A model generated the notes under the pieces. The model saw only the letters and a list, made by a program, of their open reading frames with translations. It searched no databases and was not told where the DNA came from. DNA of 64,000 nucleotides from positions 1,774,001 to 1,838,000 of the forward strand of contig NZ_JAGINK010000001.1 of NCBI RefSeq assembly GCF_017875955.1. The letters run 5' to 3'. The stretch is from Pseudomonas sp. BP8. GTDB lineage: Bacteria; Pseudomonadota; Gammaproteobacteria; Pseudomonadales; Pseudomonadaceae. Within the stretch, counting starts at the first letter, position 1, and each line of letters opens with the position of its first letter. The position numbers and the translations under genes are program-made. Shown one piece after another: positions 21,254 through 30,444 of the stretch.

Positions 21254-24200
21254 ATGTTGATCCTGCGCGGCGCTCCTGCCCTTTCTGCCTTTCGCCACGG
21301 TAAGCTCCTTGAGCAACTGAGCCAGAAAGTCCCCGCTGTTACCGGCTTGTATGCCGAATTCGCCCACTTCGCCGAAGTCGACGGTGAGCTGACCGCTGAC
21401 CAGCAGCAGGTGCTGGCTCGTCTGCTCAAGTACGGACCAAGCGTACCGGTGCAGGAGCCAAACGGCCGCCTGTTCCTGGTGGTTCCGCGTCTGGGCACCA
21501 TTTCGCCCTGGGCGAGCAAGGCCAGCGACATTGCTCACAACTGCGGCCTGCAGACCATCCACCGCCTGGAACGTGGTATCGCCTACTACGTCGCCGGCAG
21601 CTTCAGCGATGCCGATGCCGCACTGATCGCCGCCGAGCTGCACGACCGCATGACCCAGCGCGTGCTGGCCCGTCTGGAAGAGGCGGGCGATCTGTTCAGC
21701 CACGCCCAGCCCAAGCCGATGACCTCGGTGGACGTCCTCGCGGGCGGCCGTGAGGCGCTGGCGCAAGCCAACATCGACCTCGGCCTGGCCCTGGCCGAAG
21801 ACGAGATCGACTACCTGGTGGCGGCCTTCCAGGGCCTCAAGCGCAACCCGAACGACATCGAACTGATGATGTTCGCCCAGGCCAACTCCGAGCACTGCCG
21901 TCACAAGATCTTCAACGCCAGTTGGGACATCGACGGTCAGTCGCAGGAAAAAAGCCTGTTCGGCATGATCAAGAACACCTACCAGATGCACAGCGAAGGC
22001 GTCTTGTCCGCTTACAAGGACAACGCCTCGGTGATCGTCGGGAGTGTCGCTGGGCGCTTCTTCCCGAACCCTGAGACCCGCCAGTACGGTGCGGTGCAGG
22101 AGCCGGTGCACATCCTGATGAAGGTCGAGACGCACAACCACCCGACCGCCATTTCGCCGTTCTCCGGTGCCTCCACCGGTTCCGGTGGCGAGATCCGTGA
22201 CGAAGGCGCGACCGGTCGTGGCGCCAAGCCCAAGGCTGGCCTGACCGGCTTCACCGTGTCCAACCTGCGTATTCCGGGCTTCGAACAGCCTTGGGAAAAG
22301 CCCTACGGCAAGCCTGAGCGGATCGTCACCGCCCTCGACATCATGGTCGATGGCCCGTTGGGCGGCGCGGCGTTCAACAACGAATTCGGTCGCCCGGCCC
22401 TGACCGGCTACTTCCGTACCTTCGAGCAGTCGATCAACACCCCGCACGGCGAAGAAGTGCGCGGCTACCACAAGCCGATCATGCTCGCCGGTGGCCTGGG
22501 TAACATCCGTGAAGACCACGTGCAAAAAGCCGAGATCACCGTTGGCGCCAAGCTGATCGTGCTCGGCGGCCCGGCCATGCTGATCGGCCTGGGCGGCGGC
22601 GCCGCTTCGTCGGTGGCCACCGGTGCCAGCTCGGCAGACCTCGACTTTGCCTCGGTACAGCGCGAAAACCCGGAAATGGAACGCCGCTGCCAAGAGGTTA
22701 TCGACCGCTGCTGGCAGCTGGGCGACCAGAACCCGATCGCCTTTATTCATGACGTCGGCGCTGGCGGTATTTCCAACGCCTTCCCTGAGCTGGTCAACGA
22801 CGGTGGCCGCGGTGGCCGCTTCGAGCTGCGCAACGTGCCCAACGACGAGCCGGGCATGGCCCCGCACGAAATCTGGAGCAACGAGTCGCAGGAGCGTTAC
22901 GTGATGGCGGTCGATGCCGCCGACTTCGAGCGCTTCAAGGCCATTTGCGAGCGCGAGCGCTGCCCGTTCGCAGTAGTCGGCGAAGCGACTGAAGAGCCGC
23001 ACCTGACCGTGACCGACAGCCACTTCAGCAACACCCCGGTCGACATGCCGCTCGACGTGCTGCTCGGCAAGCCGCCGCGCATGCACCGTTCGGTGACCCG
23101 TGAAGCGGAGCTTGGCGACGATTTCGATCCGAGCGAACTGCAACTGAGCGACTCGGTCGAGCGCGTCCTGCGTCACCCGGCTGTTGCCAGCAAGAGCTTC
23201 CTGATCACCATCGGCGACCGCACCATCACCGGCCTGGTTGCCCGCGACCAGATGGTCGGCCCGTGGCAGGTTCCGGTGGCCGACTGCGCCGTCACCGCGA
23301 CCAGCTTCGACGTCTACAGCGGTGAAGCCATGGCCATGGGCGAGCGTACCCCGCTGGCCCTGCTCGACGCTCCGGCGTCCGGCCGCATGGCCATCGGCGA
23401 GACCCTGACCAACCTGGCTGCCGCGCACATCGGCAAGCTGTCCGACATCAAACTGTCGGCCAACTGGATGTCGGCTGCCGGCCACCCGGGTGAAGACGCC
23501 CGCCTGTACGACACGGTCAAGGCCGTCGGCATGGAACTGTGCCCTGAGCTGGGCCTGACCATTCCGGTGGGCAAGGACTCCATGTCGATGAAGACCAAGT
23601 GGAGCGAAGAGGGCGCGGAGAAGAGCGTCACTTCGCCGATGTCGCTGATCGTCAGCGGCTTCGCCCCGGTGGTTGATATCCGCAAGACCCTGACCCCGCA
23701 ACTGCGCATGGACAAGGGCGAAACCGACCTGATCCTGATCGACCTGGGCCGCGGTAAAAACCGCATGGGCGCCTCGATCCTGGCCCAGACCCACGGCAAG
23801 CTCGGTGCGCAAGCGCCGGACGTCGACGACGCTGAAGACCTCAAGGCGTTCTTCGCCGTGATCCAGGGCCTCAACGCCGACGGTCACCTGCTGGCCTACC
23901 ACGACCGTTCCGACGGTGGCCTGCTGACCACCGCACTGGAAATGGCCTTCGCCGGCCACTGCGGCCTGGACCTGGAGCTGGACACCCTGACCGGCAAGCC
24001 AGAGAAAGTCGCGGCCATCCTCTTCAACGAAGAGCTGGGTGCGGTGATCCAGGTGCGTCAGGACGCTACGCCTGATGTGCTGGCACAGTTCAGCGCGGCT
24101 GGCTTGGGCGAAGACTGCGTTGCAGTGATCGGTCAGCCAATCAACAACGGTGAAGTGCTGATCAAGCTGGCGGGCCAGGTGCTGTTCAAGGGCGACCGTC

Positions 24201-25153
24201 GCCTGCTGCAGCGCCAGTGGGCAGAAACCAGCTACCAGATCCAGCGCCTGCGCGACAACGTCGACTGCGCCGACCAGGAATACGACGGCCTGCTCGAGGA
24301 AGACAACCCGGGCCTGAGCGTCAAGCTCGGTTTCGACGTCAACCAGGACATCGCTGCGCCGTACATCAAGAAGGGCGTGCGCCCGCAAGTGGCCGTTCTG
24401 CGTGAGCAGGGCGTCAATGGCCAGGTCGAGATGGCGGCAGCGTTCGACCGTGCCGGCTTCAACGCCATCGACGTGCACATGAGCGATATCCTCGCCGGTC
24501 GCGTCGATCTGGAAGCCTTCAAGGGCCTGGTTGCCTGCGGTGGCTTCTCCTACGGTGACGTGCTCGGTGCCGGTGAGGGCTGGGCCAAGTCGGCGCTGTT
24601 CAACAGCCGTGCCCGCGATGCCTTCCAGGCCTTCTTCGAGCGTACCGACAGCTTCACCCTGGGTGTGTGCAACGGTTGCCAGATGATGTCCAACCTGCAC
24701 GAGCTGATCCCGGGCACCGAGTACTGGCCGCACTTCGTGCGTAACCGCTCGGAGCAGTTCGAGGCGCGTGTGGCGATGGTCGAGGTGCAGAAGTCCAACT
24801 CGATCTTCCTCCAGGGCATGGCCGGTTCGCACATGCCGATCGCCATTGCCCACGGTGAAGGCCATGCCGAGTTCGCCAGCCAGGAGGCACTGCTTGAAGC
24901 CGACCTGTCCGGCTGCGTCGCGCTGCGCTTTGTCGACAACCACGGCAAGGTCACCGAAACCTACCCGGCCAACCCTAACGGTTCGCCGCGCGGGATCACC
25001 GGCCTGACCAGCCGCGACGGCCGCGTGACCATCATGATGCCGCACCCGGAGCGTGTGTTCCGTGCCGTGCAGAACTCGTGGCGTCCGGATGAGTGGCAGG
25101 AAGATGCAGCCTGGATGCGCATGTTCCGCAATGCGCGGGTCTGGGTGAACTAA
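21254..25153 (+). CDS. purL: Phosphoribosylformylglycinamidine synthase (single-chain)
   Basis: Converts FGAR to FGAM with glutamine and ATP, step four of purine synthesis. The 1299-residue protein is the long single-chain form of gamma-proteobacteria: N-terminal PurS-like part, two AIRS-type synthetase halves (for example [14 protein letters not shown] near residues 214-227, [12 protein letters not shown] near 773-784), and a C-terminal glutamine amidotransferase with the catalytic Cys in [12 protein letters not shown] and the His in [11 protein letters not shown]. The full domain set is present with no break. Confidence 0.98.
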   Translation: MLILRGAPALSAFRHGKLLEQLSQKVPAVTGLYAEFAHFAEVDGELTADQQQVLARLLKYGPSVPVQEPNGRLFLVVPRLGTISPWASKASDIAHNCGLQTIHRLERGIAYYVAGSFSDADAALIAAELHDRMTQRVLARLEEAGDLFSHAQPKPMTSVDVLAGGREALAQANIDLGLALAEDEIDYLVAAFQGLKRNPNDIELMMFAQANSEHCRHKIFNASWDIDGQSQEKSLFGMIKNTYQMHSEGVLSAYKDNASVIVGSVAGRFFPNPETRQYGAVQEPVHILMKVETHNHPTAISPFSGASTGSGGEIRDEGATGRGAKPKAGLTGFTVSNLRIPGFEQPWEKPYGKPERIVTALDIMVDGPLGGAAFNNEFGRPALTGYFRTFEQSINTPHGEEVRGYHKPIMLAGGLGNIREDHVQKAEITVGAKLIVLGGPAMLIGLGGGAASSVATGASSADLDFASVQRENPEMERRCQEVIDRCWQLGDQNPIAFIHDVGAGGISNAFPELVNDGGRGGRFELRNVPNDEPGMAPHEIWSNESQERYVMAVDAADFERFKAICERERCPFAVVGEATEEPHLTVTDSHFSNTPVDMPLDVLLGKPPRMHRSVTREAELGDDFDPSELQLSDSVERVLRHPAVASKSFLITIGDRTITGLVARDQMVGPWQVPVADCAVTATSFDVYSGEAMAMGERTPLALLDAPASGRMAIGETLTNLAAAHIGKLSDIKLSANWMSAAGHPGEDARLYDTVKAVGMELCPELGLTIPVGKDSMSMKTKWSEEGAEKSVTSPMSLIVSGFAPVVDIRKTLTPQLRMDKGETDLILIDLGRGKNRMGASILAQTHGKLGAQAPDVDDAEDLKAFFAVIQGLNADGHLLAYHDRSDGGLLTTALEMAFAGHCGLDLELDTLTGKPEKVAAILFNEELGAVIQVRQDATPDVLAQFSAAGLGEDCVAVIGQPINNGEVLIKLAGQVLFKGDRRLLQRQWAETSYQIQRLRDNVDCADQEYDGLLEEDNPGLSVKLGFDVNQDIAAPYIKKGVRPQVAVLREQGVNGQVEMAAAFDRAGFNAIDVHMSDILAGRVDLEAFKGLVACGGFSYGDVLGAGEGWAKSALFNSRARDAFQAFFERTDSFTLGVCNGCQMMSNLHELIPGTEYWPHFVRNRSEQFEARVAMVEVQKSNSIFLQGMAGSHMPIAIAHGEGHAEFASQEALLEADLSGCVALRFVDNHGKVTETYPANPNGSPRGITGLTSRDGRVTIMMPHPERVFRAVQNSWRPDEWQEDAAWMRMFRNARVWVN

Positions 25154-25156
25154 GCG

Positions 25157-25468
25157 ATGTACAAGCTCGCCTTCTTCGTCCCGGCGAGCCATGTCGACGT
25201 GGTCAAGGCCGCTGTGTTCGCCGCTGGCGGCGGACGTATCGGCGGCTATGACCACTGCGCCTGGCAGACCCTCGGCCAGGGCCAGTTTCGCCCGTTGGGC
25301 GGCAGCCAGCCGTTTCTCGGGCAGGCTGGCCAGGTCGAGATGGTGGACGAATGGAAGGTGGAGCTGGTGGTGGCCGACGACCTGATCGCTCAGGTCGTCG
25401 CTGCGCTCAAGCAGAGCCACCCGTACGAGACGCCAGCCTATGAGGTCTGGCAGCTCGCTCAGTTCTAG
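25157..25468 (+). CDS. Small Nif3-like/YqfO-type protein
   Basis: A 103-residue protein starting three bases after the purL stop (MYKLAFFVPASH). It matches the compact CutA-like domain found inserted in YqfO/Nif3 proteins: SHVDVVKAAVFAAGGGRIGGY near the N terminus and SHPYETPAYEVW near the C terminus. The biochemical role is not established. Co-transcription with purL is likely from the spacing. An inverted REP pair follows at once. Confidence 0.82.
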   Translation: MYKLAFFVPASHVDVVKAAVFAAGGGRIGGYDHCAWQTLGQGQFRPLGGSQPFLGQAGQVEMVDEWKVELVVADDLIAQVVAALKQSHPYETPAYEVWQLAQF

Positions 25469-25476
25469 CCTTTACT

Positions 25477-25580
25477 GGCCTCTTCGCGGGACAAGCCCGC
25501 TCCTACAGGGAGTGCGGCGCACTTTCGGGCTGGGTGATGTATCACCTTTGTCCATGTGGGAGCGGGCTTGTCCCGCGAAG
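25477..25580. repeat. Inverted REP pair between yqfO-like gene and tatC
   Basis: The left unit (25477-25510, GGCCTCTTCGCGGGACAAGC...) and the right unit (25555-25580) are in opposite orientation, separated by 44 bases. It lies between convergent genes, 8 bases after the Nif3-like stop and just before the tatC stop. Confidence 0.9.
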
Positions 25581-25588
25581 ACGTCGGC

Positions 25589-26347
25589 TCATTCATCAAC
25601 AACCTCTCGGCCTTCCCCAGGCCGGCGTAACATCCCGCACGCCAGCAACCCCACCTCGAACAGAACCCACATCGGTACTGCCAGCATCGTCTGGGAAAAC
25701 ACATCCGGCGGCGTCAGGATCATCCCCACCACAAAGCAACCGACGATCACGTAAGGCCGACTCTTGCGCAGGGCCGCCACATCGGTCAGCCCCGCCCAGA
25801 CCACGATGAAGGTCGCCACCGGGATCTCGAAGGCCAGCCCAAACGCCAGAAACAGCGCCATGATGAAATCCAGGTACAGACCGATGTCGGTCATCATCGC
25901 CACCCCGTCCGGGGTCACGCTGGCAAAGAAGCCGAACATCATCGGGAACACCAGAAAGAACGCGAACGCCATCCCGCCATAGAACAAGACGATGCTCGAC
26001 AGCAGCAACGGCAGCGCTATGCGCCGTTCACGCTTGTACAGCCCGGGAGCGATGAAGCCCCAGGCCTGGTGCAGCAGCAACGGCATGGCCAGGAACAACG
26101 CACACATCGCGGTCAGCTTGAACGGCGTCAAGAATGGCGAGGTCACGCTGGTGGCGATCATGCTGGTGCCTTCCGGCAGATAGCGCCGTAGCGGCTCGGA
26201 AATCAGCGTGTAGAGGGTCTGGGCGAACGGGAACAGCCCGGCAAACAGCACGCCGATGATCAGCAGGGCACGCATCAGGCGCTTGCGCAGGTCGCGCAGG
26301 TGCTCGGTCAGCGGCATGCGCGCCTCAGGTTGCATGGCCACACTCAT
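25589..26347 (-). CDS. tatC: Sec-independent protein translocase TatC (second Tat set)
   Basis: Core membrane subunit that binds twin-arginine signal peptides. The 252-residue protein has six predicted membrane spans and the family signatures MPLTEHLRDLRKRL near residues 11-24, FLTPFKL, and a FYGGMAFAFFLVFPMMFGFF segment. It is third in a tatA-tatB-tatC operon with 4-base and 1-base overlaps. In P. putida KT2440 the tat set beside the xcp genes is called tat-1 and is induced by low phosphate. The position here next to gspK and uxpB is the same. Confidence 0.94.
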   Translation of the reverse strand: MSVAMQPEARMPLTEHLRDLRKRLMRALLIIGVLFAGLFPFAQTLYTLISEPLRRYLPEGTSMIATSVTSPFLTPFKLTAMCALFLAMPLLLHQAWGFIAPGLYKRERRIALPLLLSSIVLFYGGMAFAFFLVFPMMFGFFASVTPDGVAMMTDIGLYLDFIMALFLAFGLAFEIPVATFIVVWAGLTDVAALRKSRPYVIVGCFVVGMILTPPDVFSQTMLAVPMWVLFEVGLLACGMLRRPGEGREVVDE

Positions 26348-26646
26348 GAGCTGCTCTCCTTCGCCGGTAGTGGCGCTGGCTGCGGCGCAGCGGCGTCATT
26401 GGCCGGTTCCACTTCGAGGCGGATGCCCTGGCGGATGTCCTGCTCAAGACGCTGCAGCGGTGCGCTGTCCAGCGTCGGCAAGTCGATTTCCCGTTCCACT
26501 TGCGTGCGCAACGCATGCATTGCACGGCGCGCCTGGCCCAGCCCGCGCCCGAGTGTGCGCGCCGCCACCGGCAGGCGTTCGGGGCCGAGCACCAGCAGGG
26601 CGACCACGCCTACCAGTACAAGCTCGGTGAAGCCTACCTCGAACAT
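26344..26646 (-). CDS. tatB: Sec-independent protein translocase TatB
   Basis: Forms the signal-peptide receptor with TatC. The 100-residue protein starts [26 protein letters not shown], an N-terminal membrane anchor with the TatB-type Glu at position 8 and the GPERLP hinge, followed by an amphipathic helix (RTLGRGLGQARRAMHALR) and a charged tail. It overlaps tatC by 4 bases (ATGA) and touches the tatA stop by one base. Confidence 0.92.
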   Translation of the reverse strand: MFEVGFTELVLVGVVALLVLGPERLPVAARTLGRGLGQARRAMHALRTQVEREIDLPTLDSAPLQRLEQDIRQGIRLEVEPANDAAAPQPAPLPAKESSS

Positions 26647-26879
26647 CAGGCCTGGCGGTCCGTTTGTGCCTGCTGCACGGGCTGGCCGTTCAGCGGCGGC
26701 TGTTGCTGGACTTGAGCATGAGTCGTCGGGGTGGCGTCAGCGTCGCCGCCCATCGACTTGCGAAAACCCTGGATCGCCTCGCCAACATCACTGCCCAGGC
26801 CCTTGAGGCGCTTGGTGCCGAACAGCAGAAACACGATCATCAGCACGATCACCAGTTGCCAGATTCCGATGCCACCCAT
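26646..26879 (-). CDS. tatA: Sec-independent protein translocase TatA
   Basis: Pore-forming Tat subunit. The 77-residue protein begins [20 protein letters not shown], then the [20 protein letters not shown] hinge and amphipathic helix that separate TatA from TatB, and ends in a Gln-rich tail. It is the first gene of the minus-strand tatABC operon and is divergent from gspK. A Pho-box-like sequence lies 54-71 bases upstream. Confidence 0.93.
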   Translation of the reverse strand: MGGIGIWQLVIVLMIVFLLFGTKRLKGLGSDVGEAIQGFRKSMGGDADATPTTHAQVQQQPPLNGQPVQQAQTDRQA

Positions 26880-26932
26880 TTGCGACTACTCCTGTAAGGC
26901 CATGAAAAGAGAGGCAATCCTGCCTGCCGTTG

Positions 26933-26950
26933 ATGACGAGCAGATGACTG
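26933..26950 (-). promoter_or_regulatory. Candidate PhoB box upstream of tatABC
   Basis: Read on the minus strand this is CAGTCAT-CTGC-TCGTCAT, two heptamers 11 bases apart, matching the CTGTCAT consensus at 11 of 14 positions. A weak -10-like CAGGAT lies 10 bases further on. PhoB control of this tat set is consistent with reported low-phosphate induction of tat-1 in P. putida. Confidence 0.45.
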
Positions 26951-27025
26951 TCGATGGTCTTGCCATCTGCCTGCAACACGCACGGTGTTGACTGGCGCCT
27001 TTGTACAATCAGAACGGTGGCAAGG

Positions 27026-27991
27026 ATGGGCGGTGGACGACAACGCGGCGCGGCGTTGCTGATGGTCATGGTGGCGCTGGCAATGATTGCCGCAGGGCTG
27101 GCCTGGCTGGTCGAAGGTGGCCGTCGGCAGGTTGATGAAGTGCGCCTGTTGCAGCAGCGGGTACAGGCGCGGGCCATGGAGCAGGCGGGGCTGGCCTATG
27201 CCAAGCAGGCCTTGCGCGACCCTGCCTGGCGGGCGAGCCCATTGTTCTGGCAGGCCTTGCGCGGGCAGCCGCTGAACTATGACTTTGGCGCCGGCAAGGC
27301 GCAGTTGCGGGTGCGTGATCAGCACACCTGCTTCAACGTCAACGCGTTGCTGGGCGAGGATGGTGAGCGCGCCGAGCGCCAGTTGCGCCAACTGCTGGGC
27401 GATGACATGGCCGCTGAGCGGCTGGTGCACGCGCTGGCGGACTGGCTCGACAGTGACAGCGATGCGCGTCTGCAAGGCGCCGAGAGCGCGCAGTACCTGC
27501 GCCAGCAGCCAGCGCGGCTGGCGGCCAATCAGCCCATGGTCGACGCCAGTGAGCTGAACCTGTTGCTTGAGCCGGATGCGACTCGGCAAAGCCGCTACCC
27601 GATGCTGTGTGCCTTGCCGCAGACCAGTGGCTGGCGGCTCAATGCCAATGCGCTGGGGCTTGAGCATCTGGGGCTGCTGGAGGCGTTGTACGAGGGGCGT
27701 TATCCGCGTTCGTTGCTTAGCCGGATTGTCAGTGGGCGGCCAGCGGCGGGGTATGTCGACGCGGCGGCGTTACGCCAGGCGTTGGGGGCGGTGGATGACG
27801 AGACCTTTGCGCGGTTGAGCGAGGGCTTGCTGCTCAACAGTGGGCATTATCTGTTGCAGTTGTCGTTCGAGGAGGAGGGGTTGAGCTTGCGCAGTCAGTT
27901 TCAGGTGGAGGCGCTGGGGGTGGTGCAGTGGCATGCGCGGGTGCCGGCGCAGCGGGTGCGGGTGCGCGGGCGTGAGCCGCTGGCGTGGTAG
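27026..27991 (+). CDS. gspK: Type II secretion minor pseudopilin GspK
   Basis: Tip subunit of the T2SS pseudopilus. The ATG at 27026 (MGGGRQRGAALL) gives 321 residues and puts the prepilin cleavage site (RQRG, then AALLMVMVALAM) close to the N terminus. As expected for GspK there is no Glu at mature position 5, and the protein is much longer than other pseudopilins. CFNVNALLG and LADWLDSDSDA are typical of the family. It is separated from the main gsp operon by uxpB and uxpA, and is divergent from tatA. Confidence 0.9.
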   Translation: MGGGRQRGAALLMVMVALAMIAAGLAWLVEGGRRQVDEVRLLQQRVQARAMEQAGLAYAKQALRDPAWRASPLFWQALRGQPLNYDFGAGKAQLRVRDQHTCFNVNALLGEDGERAERQLRQLLGDDMAAERLVHALADWLDSDSDARLQGAESAQYLRQQPARLAANQPMVDASELNLLLEPDATRQSRYPMLCALPQTSGWRLNANALGLEHLGLLEALYEGRYPRSLLSRIVSGRPAAGYVDAAALRQALGAVDDETFARLSEGLLLNSGHYLLQLSFEEEGLSLRSQFQVEALGVVQWHARVPAQRVRVRGREPLAW

Positions 27992-28069
27992 CTGCTGATA
28001 GTGCTCGGGATGTTTGCAGTCTTGTTACTGACACCGGTATCGCGATGGATGGCACGGGCTTTGCCCGTG

Positions 28070-28166
28070 TTCGCGGGGCAAGCCCGCTCCTACAGGTTTT
28101 GCGTAGAGCCCGGAAGGCGCATGGGACGCAAATCCTGTAGGCGCGGGCTTGACCCGCAAAGAGGCC
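28070..28166. repeat. Inverted REP pair between gspK and uxpB
   Basis: The left unit (28070-28096) and right unit (28134-28166) are in opposite orientation between the convergent stops of gspK and uxpB. The right copy is slightly diverged (GGCGCGGGCTTGACCCGCAA). The gap of 178 bases holds nothing else recognisable. Confidence 0.88.
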
Positions 28167-28169
28167 GGA

Positions 28170-30221
28170 TCAGGCAGTACCGATCTCACCGCCATCATTA
28201 CGCTGGATCACCACCGTCGAAGCCCGCGGCCGCACGGTAGCGCCCGCTGGGGTCGCATCGGTGGCGACATCGTTGTACGGCCAGTTTTCCGGGTGCTGGA
28301 TATTGACGAACATGCTCTTGTTGTCTGGCGCAAAGGCGATCCCGGTGACTTCACAGCCATTAGGCCCAACAAAGAACCGACGCAGGTCCACCTGGTTTTG
28401 CGCATTGACCGGGATCTGCTTGCCAGTGGCATCCACCAGATCGGTCGGGATCACCGCCAGCAGCTGGTCGTTGGTGTAGCTGGTCAGGGTCGACTCGCCG
28501 TTGTCGGTCTCGAACCACAGCACGCCACGGCTATCGAAGCTCATGCCATCCGGGCTGGCGAACTGGTTCAGTTCGGTCAGGCCCGAGCGGTTGATGTCAG
28601 CGGTGCCGGCAGCGTTGGCGCCGAACACGAAAATATCCCAGTTGAAGCTCAGGTGATCGTCGCTGTCGTGCCAGCGGATGATGTGGCCGTGACGGTTCGG
28701 CCCACGCGGGTTGGCCGCGTCGACCTTGTCGGCAGTGCGCGCGCTGTTGTTGGTCAGGGTCAGGTAGACATCACCATTGACCGGGTGCACCGCGGTCCAT
28801 TCCGGGCGGTCCATCGGCGTTGCACCAACTGCATCGGCCGCGCCACGGGTATTGAGGATGATCCCCGCCAGGTCGCCATACAGCGCGCCCAAGGTAGTAC
28901 CGCCAGTGGTCACGGTGCCGACGTCGAGCAGCAACCAGTTGCCGCTGCCGTCGGCGTTGAAGCGGGCGACATACAGCTTGCCCTGGTCCATGTACTTGGC
29001 GCCGGTGGCCAGGCGATCGGCCGGGGTGGCGTCAGCCGCGTCCCACACTGCGGTGGAAACGAACTTGTACAGGTACTCGTTGTTGGAGTCGTCGCCGGTG
29101 TACCAGACCAGTGGCTTGCCCACGACCGGCAGGCCCGGGCAGCAGCCTTCGTGGCGGAAGCGCCCCAGCGCAGTGCGCTTGACCGCGCGGGTGCTGGCGT
29201 CGTACGGGTCGATCTCGACGATATAGCCATAGGTGCTGGCTTCGTTGCGGAAGTCGTCGGTAGCGCTGGCACCGGTCGGGGTGACGTCGAAGCGGGCGAA
29301 CTCATCATCGACTTCGCTGGCGTCACCGGCACAGGTTTCCCATTTGTACTGGCCGCTGGAGGTGCCGACACCGATCCGCGCCTGGTCGGCCGGGCGGGTG
29401 CTCTTGTTGACGAAGATGCCCGGCCAGTTTTCTTCGCAGGTCAGGTAGGTGCCCCACGGGGTGTAGCCGTTGCCGCAGTTGTTGTTGGTACCACGGGCCT
29501 GGGTACCGGCCGGGGAGAACTTGGTCTTGACGTGATCGGTGCCGCGCAACGGGCCGGAGATGTCCATCAGCGATACGGTGGTGAAGCGACGGTTGAGCGG
29601 GTCGTTGTCGACCACTTGCCAGCGGCCGCTGACCTTCTTCAGGCGTACCACGCCGGCGCCGTGGGCGTTGATCTCCTTGCGTGCTTCCTCGACCGGGCGC
29701 TTGCCACTGGCATCGGTGGTCGGCCCGGCCGGGTGCAGGGCAGCGGCATCGATGTACTCGAAGTTGATCGCCAGCAGGCCATCTTCGGAGCTGCCATTGA
29801 TCGGGAAGAAGTGCATGCCGTCATGGTGCATGCCCATGGCGTTGGCCTGGTCGGTGGAGGTGTTGCTGCCATCGGACTTCCACGGGTTGCCGTTGCTGTT
29901 CAGCGGCGTGCCCCACGGTGCCAGGACGTAGGCGCTGTAGCCGGCGGCGACGACGCAGGCGTCGGTGCGCGAACCGGGGATGGAGGTGAAGCCCAGGGCG
30001 AGTTTCGGTACTTCTGGCTCGGTAACCGGATCCTCATCATGGTCGGAACCGCCACCGCTATCGAAGCAGCCTGTCAGACCGGTACCGGCGATCATCGCGA
30101 TCGCTGCGCCAAGGCTGCCACGCATCACGGTGCGACGGCTCAGGTAAGCGTCCATGACGCTGGCCATTGGCAGGTTGCCGCTCAGGTTCCGGTCCAGGTT
30201 GTCGCCGGTGTCTCGACTCAT
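28170..30221 (-). CDS. uxpB: PhoX-family (DUF839) alkaline phosphatase, Tat lipoprotein
   Basis: Predicted secreted phosphatase releasing phosphate from organic esters. The 683-residue precursor has a twin-arginine motif LSRRTVMRG (RR at 29-30), a hydrophobic stretch, and a lipobox LTGC with Cys at 52 followed by Phe, so outer-membrane or surface location is expected. PhoX motifs are visible: LLAINFEYID, YTPWGTYLTCEENW and GRFRHEGC. UxpB of P. putida KT2440, in the same context, was shown to be Tat-dependent, lipid-processed and Xcp-exported under phosphate limitation. Orthology is inferred from context and sequence features. Confidence 0.88.
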   Translation of the reverse strand: MSRDTGDNLDRNLSGNLPMASVMDAYLSRRTVMRGSLGAAIAMIAGTGLTGCFDSGGGSDHDEDPVTEPEVPKLALGFTSIPGSRTDACVVAAGYSAYVLAPWGTPLNSNGNPWKSDGSNTSTDQANAMGMHHDGMHFFPINGSSEDGLLAINFEYIDAAALHPAGPTTDASGKRPVEEARKEINAHGAGVVRLKKVSGRWQVVDNDPLNRRFTTVSLMDISGPLRGTDHVKTKFSPAGTQARGTNNNCGNGYTPWGTYLTCEENWPGIFVNKSTRPADQARIGVGTSSGQYKWETCAGDASEVDDEFARFDVTPTGASATDDFRNEASTYGYIVEIDPYDASTRAVKRTALGRFRHEGCCPGLPVVGKPLVWYTGDDSNNEYLYKFVSTAVWDAADATPADRLATGAKYMDQGKLYVARFNADGSGNWLLLDVGTVTTGGTTLGALYGDLAGIILNTRGAADAVGATPMDRPEWTAVHPVNGDVYLTLTNNSARTADKVDAANPRGPNRHGHIIRWHDSDDHLSFNWDIFVFGANAAGTADINRSGLTELNQFASPDGMSFDSRGVLWFETDNGESTLTSYTNDQLLAVIPTDLVDATGKQIPVNAQNQVDLRRFFVGPNGCEVTGIAFAPDNKSMFVNIQHPENWPYNDVATDATPAGATVRPRASTVVIQRNDGGEIGTA

Positions 30222-30361
30222 CAGGGTGTCCTTATATTGGCTGAGTTGGAGGAACCCGCGACTTTAGAGGGCAAGTGTGATGATTCTTTGGCAGAAATAT
30301 TAAGGTCCGCTTAAAACTAGTCGCTCTTAGCAAGGGTGGTTGAAAGATCATTCCGAAATTA

Positions 30362-30390
30362 CTGTCGGATAACTGCCATTAAACTGTCAT
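30362..30390 (+). promoter_or_regulatory. Triple PhoB box upstream of uxpA and the gsp operon
   Basis: Three heptamers spaced by exactly 4 bases: CTGTCGG (30362-30368), CTGCCAT (30373-30379) and a perfect CTGTCAT (30384-30390). The last two form an almost ideal Pho box. A -10-like CAATAT sits 10 bases beyond (30401-30406), the normal PhoB promoter geometry. It points toward uxpA-gspC...N. Confidence 0.85.
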
Positions 30391-30444
30391 GTGAGCGCCG
30401 CAATATCCGGGTCCCTAAGTGAACTCGGAAAGGATGCAGGCCTG

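Noticed and set aside
21221..25420. 1399-codon open frame on the minus strand opposite purL
   Set aside because: Exact antisense of purL in a GC-rich genome; its translation is low complexity (Val, Gly, His, Gln rich), and purL has complete motifs.
25477..25580. REP pairs as a small CRISPR array
   Set aside because: Units are inverted, not direct, occur only in twos or threes, and no cas gene is present.
26948..26965. Plus-strand Pho box before gspK (CTGTCGA-N4-CTTGCCA)
   Set aside because: Second heptamer matches the consensus poorly, so it cannot be supported.
26989..27009. TTGACT and TACAAT before gspK as a sigma-70 promoter
   Set aside because: The two hexamers are only 10 bases apart, too close for a normal promoter.
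28149..30314. 721-codon plus-strand open frame opposite uxpB
   Set aside because: Antisense shadow; no domain, and the minus-strand gene has a Tat signal, lipobox and PhoX motifs.
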